64,000 nucleotides of DNA. Source: Terfezia claveryi (taxonomy: Eukaryota > Ascomycota > Pezizomycetes > Pezizales > Pezizaceae). Where the stretch lies: NCBI GenBank assembly GCA_015179025.1, contig WHUX01000006.1, positions 124,001 to 188,000 on the forward strand. Direction: 5' to 3'. The position numbers and the translations under genes were made by a program. Below the pieces are notes generated by a model. It saw nothing but the letters and a program-made list of their open reading frames with translations, searched no databases and was not told where the DNA came from. Positions 59,480 through 64,000 of this stretch are shown piece by piece. The stretch's first letter is position 1. Every line of letters starts with the position of its first letter.

Positions 59480-60524
59480 TTACACCTCCTCCATAGTCCC
59501 TGCAGGCTCTTCATCCCCTGAGTCAAAGGAGCCGACGGAGCTCATTTCATCGTCGCTTTCACTATCGTCGTCGGTTGCGGCGTCGGCGGCCTCTTTGGTA
59601 GCATACTTATAGACGTACTCTATTGTAGCATTAGCTTCCCGAGGCCCTGTAACATGACTCACGGGAGGCCATAATGAATTCTAACCTTTTACTTTGGCTT
59701 CGTAATTCTTTGGATCCCGCAGTAACAAACCCGCAGCCTCTCCATTGAGTGGGTCACCAGGATTTGGGTAAGTCAGCAACTGTGGGAGAAACACCTCAAA
59801 TATATTTATCATATCGAACATTGGGCTCCATGTCTGGTTGATGACATCGAGACAAACTGATCCGCTCCTGTTACACCAAATCTTAGCCCGTGTCTCCCCT
59901 AGGATTGTTTAGTCTAAGGGACATACAATTCGTCAATATTGGGGTGGAATATACGATTGACGAAACCGATAGAGGGTGACTTGTAAGGATACTGGTCCGG
60001 AAGTTCCACATGAACCTTCCAAATACCGCCACTGAACGGAGCTGCAATAACGTTAGACCATTCCGTGGGCCCTGCTGGAAGTTTACTCACTTTTATCGGG
60101 GCCTTTGAAGCGAACGTAGAACTCTTGCCTATAACGCCAGTGAGTCATGAAGACAATCGAAAGGTGAGGAAATTTACACTGGGAATGGTCAGTGATATAA
60201 GCAGAATTTTAATTGACAGCAGATGCAACTCACTGTTATCATTGACCAACGTAACTTCATAATCACTCATCAGCCTGTCCATCCATCTGGTCAGTGCCCG
60301 CACTGAAGGAAACCATTGCCCGGTAACATAGAGATAGCGTACAGTCTGTGAGCATTGTCAGCAATCCAGAGATTCCAACTTGAATATAAAATTCGAGTCC
60401 AACACAACATACCTCATAACCTATTCCACAAGTCAGCTTTCCTATCAGCGACCAATTCAATTTTCCTCGTAGGAGAGCAGCCACAACTCACGTCTGTTTC
60501 TATCCTTCGCTTTGGAGAACTCAT
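59480..60524 (-). CDS. UBC8: Ubiquitin-conjugating enzyme E2, Ubc8/UBE2H type
   Basis: Transfers ubiquitin from E1 to substrates. In yeast Ubc8 serves the GID ligase that degrades gluconeogenic enzymes. Exons (minus strand): 60524-60492, 60420-60413 (8 nt), 60274-60234, 60178 (1 nt), 60128-60091, 60041-59927, 59867-59686, 59619-59480. Lengths 33+8+41+1+38+115+182+140 = 558 nt, 185 aa. Landmarks: [64 protein letters not shown], the active-site Cys84 in [25 protein letters not shown], and the acidic Ubc8-type tail ([15 protein letters not shown]). Both tiny exons are required for frame and for conserved residues. Confidence 0.95.
60178..60178 (-). other. UBC8: Single-nucleotide exon (T) of ubc8
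   Basis: The upstream intron (60233-60179) has GTGAGT, a CTGAC branch motif and CCCAG. The downstream intron (60177-60129) has GTAAAT, a CTCAC-like branch and TTATAG. The T lies exactly between CCCAG and GTAAAT. A + T + G forms Met28 in the conserved NDNMQEFYV. Leaving it out shifts the frame. Confidence 0.85.
60413..60420 (-). other. UBC8: 8-nt microexon of ubc8
   Basis: GTTATGAG is flanked by TGGAATAG on the 5' side and GTATGT on the 3' side. It encodes VM plus two bases of Arg, matching the VMK/VMR that every Ubc8 carries after IETD. Confidence 0.9.
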
Positions 60525-61618
60525 TTTTGCCGACTCTTGACCGGAAACTCGGGATTCTCTTCGGGCGTTGAGGGAAGTTCGATGGGTTGCTTAGATTTGG
60601 AGAGGCTCAAACAGGCCCAGATGTTGCCGAGATTAAACCAGGCGGATGGTTATTGCTATCTATGAGGATGCAAAAGGGTTTCTATCCGACATAGTAAGTG
60701 GCAACCATGGATCAGCGTCATGTTTGATTTAGTGAATTGCAAGGTGTTGCCATGCTAGCAATCATCCGGAAGACCATAGAATAACACCCAGGGGGCTGGT
60801 AGAGGGATAGGCCTTTGTCTTGCTCACCTGATAGATCTGAATGCTATCACTCCTTTGAGGGTTCAAAGGATAATACCTATATAGATAGCCACCAATCAGT
60901 ATTAGGAGTCGGAAAGCTATGAGCCTGAGCAGTAACGATTCAGACGAAACGTACACACGTACGGGCAAGAGGATGAGGTAGAGCTGTCAGTGTTGACTAT
61001 CGATAAGGAGCTACCTAGGGAATAGAACGATACGTTGAATAGTTATCAAGGAGACTGATCGGAGAGTATCCAGATAAGAGTGGGGAATCAGCACGTAGAG
61101 TGACGAAGCTCAAGGCCAGGCACATAGAGCTCATGCATGCAAATACCCTGTCTTTGTTGCAGAGCTGTCCGGGAACCTCAAGCCCTCTGATCCAATGTTC
61201 TCGGCCGCGTGACTTGCAAACAAAAGGAAAAAGGAAAATACTCGGACAGTACAGAATTATGCCCTTACTAAGTTATTACATCACTTGTTTCTTTTGTTAA
61301 AGCAGCTGGGGTAAACAAAATGTCAGACCCGTCCCATAACACGAACAGCTCTTCGTCAAATTTTTTTTGGATTTATGGCAAGATTTCACACATGATCCGT
61401 AGGTAAATAGTATAAAATATACTGTACACAGCTAGACTACCCCCGAGATTCCTTCCAAGAAATATGTATATCAGTACTAGTATGGAACTATTCAAGATGT
61501 ATCAAAGAAAGTGACAATCATTCTGTTCATGAGCGTCTCACTGTTGTATTTCGATAAAGGTATGCATAGAACTCCCCCAAAAAATACAGTCCTCCAAAAC
61601 TGCCACACCAAGAACCAA
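60525..61618. other. Intergenic spacer between ubc8 and the lipid phosphatase
   Basis: Promoter of ubc8 and 3' flank of the phosphatase. No gene recognised. Confidence 0.6.
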
Positions 61619-63005
61619 TTATCGGCTATCAAAATGCGGGACATTTCCGAGCTCCAGATCCGGTGAGTCCAATGGCTCAAACCCTTCCTCTGGTGTATTT
61701 TCAAGAATTCTCGAAGAATATGCTATATCTGCATCCGGTGATGTCAAGGGTGGAAAGTATCTCCTCTGATCAATGGTTGTTAGTGTGAATATATTGGGGT
61801 ATGGGGCGGTGGTGAAATTGAGTGTAGGCAGGCCGCGTACGTAGGAATAAATAGCAACCATAGCACCAATGATGCTACCTGTAGTGACGTCGTATACATC
61901 ATGTCGGTAGTCCTCTGTGAATATATAAGTATCGCGTTCGTCTGGGCATCGGATGGGAGTCACGCTCACCAATCCTGGTGACTACAATTGCAAGAGCGCC
62001 CAAGGAAGGCCTGTGAAGTCAGTCATGTATTCGCAAGGGAATATCTTTGGTAAAGAACATACAATAGCCCAATCAATATTCTCCCGACGTCTGAGCCTTT
62101 TCGGAGGGCATGCATTTGCCCCCAAAGAAACCTGCTGGGTTATCAGTACTAGCTCATATATATCCCTTAAAACCCCAGCAGGCAAATTGGCCTGTGCATA
62201 CTAACAGGCTCAAATATCCCAGCCCCGCAAACGAGAAGCTCGAATGCCCACTCGGAAAGCTTCTGAACCCATCATGAAGGGTATGATGGTCCGTCTCTGT
62301 GCAGACCAAATATGAGACTAACTCATGCTCTGGAGTTCCTTCCTTTGGCTTGCACCTTGCAATAAGGTCTGGTCTAGGTCGTCCAACACCGTTCTACTCC
62401 ACTCTTCGAGTTAGTCTACTGGATTCTGATATTCCCAAATAGCGGACAGTTTGACTCACCTTCACTAAGTCCGTAAAAAAGGAAGTAAACTGGAGCGCTA
62501 GAAACAACCCCAGAATTGACACATGCAACTGGTGCCATTTATTCTTGTGTTTGCCGCCGCTTGCGAGGGCGACCGTGGTGATGATGACAACAGGTAAGGC
62601 CAGTGAGTATACGAATAGCATACTCACCGGAACTCTTTCGGTCTCGGCAAAAGGGTATTGGATCCGCCGGTCGTCAAGACTGTAGTTCTGGAGAGTCAGC
62701 TCTTTGTGTCACACCAATTGGGACTGGCAATCAAATACCGACCTGAACAAGCGGTGGAAAGGCTCAGTGATGAGTAGTATCACATATCCGATTGATATGA
62801 GCAAGAGGCCGAACCAGTCCAGCGCATATGATTTCTAGAGATGAGCACCGCATACGTCAGTTCCTCGAAACCGTTCAGTCCCTCCTAGATATTTGGGGGA
62901 GGAGGGGGGGTTTGGGTTGGCTGGAAAAGGACGTACCTGCCACAGTTGCGCGATTCGATCAGAGGCCGCCGAGGCAGAGAGTACCCTCATTGGAGGCCGC
63001 GCCAT
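61619..63005 (-). CDS. PAP2-family lipid phosphatase (DPP1-like diacylglycerol pyrophosphate phosphatase)
   Basis: Seven exons: 63005-62937, 62834-62743, 62679-62460, 62393-62206, 62131-62063, 62010-61970, 61914-61619. They sum to 975 nt (324 aa), all phases matching. The protein has about six membrane segments (DWFGLLLISIGYVILLI, MLFVYSLALPVVIITTVAL, SILGLFLALQFTSFF and others). The three PAP2 motifs are present: K-N-GVGRPRPD, SFPSGHSS and TRIEDYRHDVYD, where the usual Ser-Arg of motif 3 is Thr-Arg while the catalytic His and Asp are kept. RLFSLDDRRIQYPF is typical of DPP1/LPP1 enzymes, which dephosphorylate diacylglycerol pyrophosphate and phosphatidate at the vacuole or ER. Intron 4 needs a GTTAGT donor to restore SLFLWGQMHALRKG. 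Confidence 0.93.
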
Positions 63006-63053
63006 AGATATCCTCGTGGGAATTCGGGGTTCAGATTGAGAACGAGTATACTT

Positions 63054-63311
63054 TCAGCGCGGTCCTAAACGTAACCATGTGTAGGAGGAGCCCGAAATCA
63101 CGACAGCCATTCGATGGAATATCGTTGTGTTCGCTCCCACTATGCGCTTTATAGCTCCTCTATTTCTATAATCCCAGACTCCAAGTCTTCCTCCCGAAGC
63201 TACAACACCTAAAACAATCCTTTCCGTAATACTAAACACCAAATAATGCAAACCACCAAGAATTCGCCTCTGATGGGCATGCAGCAGAAAATCCTCGACA
63301 TCTTCATCCAC
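63054..63311 (-). CDS. Possible short ORF upstream of the lipid phosphatase
   Basis: An 85-codon frame from ATG (MDEDVEDFLLHAHQRRIL) ends 49 bases before the phosphatase ATG. It has no recognised domain and may be a fortuitous frame, an upstream ORF in the leader, or a fragment of a gene continuing from 63785. Confidence 0.25.
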   Translation of the reverse strand: MDEDVEDFLLHAHQRRILGGLHYLVFSITERIVLGVVASGGRLGVWDYRNRGAIKRIVGANTTIFHRMAVVISGSSYTWLRLGPR

Positions 63312-63431
63312 TACCTACTTGTCAATGCAACAACAACTACAACAACAACAAGAGCGCTCTTTGTAGGACGTGCTAGGGCAATATAATCTCTGAATCACCG
63401 AAACAACAAGGAAACTTCAATGAAAATATGC

Positions 63432-63785
63432 TCAGTTCGTGAAAGGACAGGACAACACATGCTGTCCAACGTCGAAACCTTTATCCCACTTCTCATTTTC
63501 CCTTATTCTTCCATCTCTAATTTCGCCTCTCATTGCCCTGAGCTCAGCCAAAATCCGAGCACCATGATTGAAGGCAGCAAATTGTCTTACCAGCTCAGCG
63601 GCAGAGGGCTGACGTCGCTCGGATTGTTCCGTCATGACTTGAATGACGTGATGCCAATAGTGATCAGTAGGAATGAAACCTGATTCGAGGATCGACTTGA
63701 AACTTTGAAATATATCCAAACTCTTGGCAGCTTCAGCTCCAAACAACCGATTCCGTTTCACATCACCAGAACACCAGCAAAGCAA
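63432..63785 (-). CDS. Unassigned coding-like frame divergent from MED7
   Basis: The frame SFKSILESGFIPTDHYWHHV continuing into VMTEQSERRQPSAAELVRQF has a balanced composition and looks like real protein, but no ATG opens it (it begins TTG) and I recognise no family. It could be an exon of a small gene sharing a promoter region with MED7. Confidence 0.3.
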   Translation of the reverse strand: MLCWCSGDVKRNRLFGAEAAKSLDIFQSFKSILESGFIPTDHYWHHVIQVMTEQSERRQPSAAELVRQFAAFNHGARILAELRAMRGEIRDGRIRENEKWDKGFDVGQHVLSCPFTN

Positions 63786-63871
63786 AGAGATTCTCTAAAA
63801 ACGGCCGTGTCGTGGGGCTCACCGATTCACGAATCCCTCACCCCATTTCCAATCCCTCACTCCACCTCACC

Positions 63872-64000
63872 ATGTCCGCCGAACCCCCGGGCCCCTCCTC
63901 CCTCGTTTCCTCCGCCTTCCCCTCCCCACCGCCTTTCTTCAAGCACTTCACTCCCGAGAACCTTTCCGCTCTCAAGCATCACAAGAAACTCGGCACGCCG
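63872..64000 (+). CDS. MED7: Mediator complex subunit 7, 5' end only
   Basis: The first 43 codons from ATG 63872 (MSAEPPGPSSLVSSAFPS) reach the hallmark PPPFFKHFTPENL of MED7, followed by KHHKKLG. MED7 is in the middle module of Mediator and links to MED21. The gene runs off the window. The sequence around the ATG (CACCATGTC) is a good fungal start context. Confidence 0.85.
   Translation, partial: MSAEPPGPSSLVSSAFPSPPPFFKHFTPENLSALKHHKKLGTP

Noticed and set aside
60179..60233. Treating 60233-60129 in ubc8 as one ordinary 105-nt intron
   Set aside because: It leaves the coding sum at 557 nt and shifts the frame just before QEFYVRF. No alternative AG in the gap gives the needed phase.
1..64000. 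tRNA genes
   Set aside because: I scanned for TPsiC-like GTTCRANYC boxes with a matching A box and acceptor stem; the few matches (for example near 25030 and 50290) have no cloverleaf.

Overview
This is nuclear DNA from a filamentous ascomycete (Pezizomycotina). The evidence is spliceosomal introns of about 45-140 nt with GTRNGT donors, CTRAC-like branch points and YAG acceptors, and fungal-specific families (CCG-6-like wall protein, exgD-like glucan 1,3-beta-glucosidase, Are-type sterol O-acyltransferase, Tad-like LINEs). The low gene density (about 14 credible protein genes in 64 kb), many introns per gene and many decayed transposons fit an early-diverging, repeat-rich lineage such as Pezizomycetes. 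That placement is an inference. No tRNA, rRNA, CRISPR array or prokaryotic feature was seen.

Layout. 1-12 kb: a serine/proline-rich protein of unknown function (2971-4947 +), a 12-exon sterol O-acyltransferase (8228-10771 +) and ribosomal protein eL19, whose start codon is split by an intron (11065-12107 +). 12.6-14.4 kb: a 1.84-kb inverted-repeat element with two 738-bp arms. 14.6-31 kb: a CMGC-like kinase (14631-17431 +), a small secreted Cys-containing protein (19064-19692 +), a CCG-6-like GPI wall protein (22067-22661 +), a conserved unknown (25206-26881 +) and a PXA-PX-Nexin_C sorting nexin (27329-30972 +). 32.5-43 kb: a His-rich MYND-finger gene broken by one homopolymer frameshift, a decayed HNH-nuclease gene, and a nest of Tad-like LINE fragments (38.6-42.7 kb) carrying a 198-bp TA-flanked MITE. 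43.4-50.1 kb: a membrane-anchored GH5 exo-beta-1,3-glucanase and an STK32/YANK-type kinase, both on the minus strand. 50-59 kb: gene-poor, with a pogo-type MITE, a transposase remnant, a doubtful minus-strand gene and a SANT/Myb-like repetitive protein. 59.4-64 kb: ubc8-type E2, a PAP2 lipid phosphatase and the 5' end of MED7.

The most unusual observation is in the ubc8 gene. Conserved protein sequence and frame can be restored only by an 8-nt exon (60413-60420) and a single-nucleotide exon (60178, T), the latter supplying the middle base of an ATG codon. The eight-exon model sums to 558 nt with no frame error. The genes share no operon-like logic. Two of them (SOAT, PAP2 phosphatase) act in ER/vacuolar lipid metabolism, three (CCG-6-like, exgD-like, small secreted protein) at the cell surface, and the rest are housekeeping or signalling genes.
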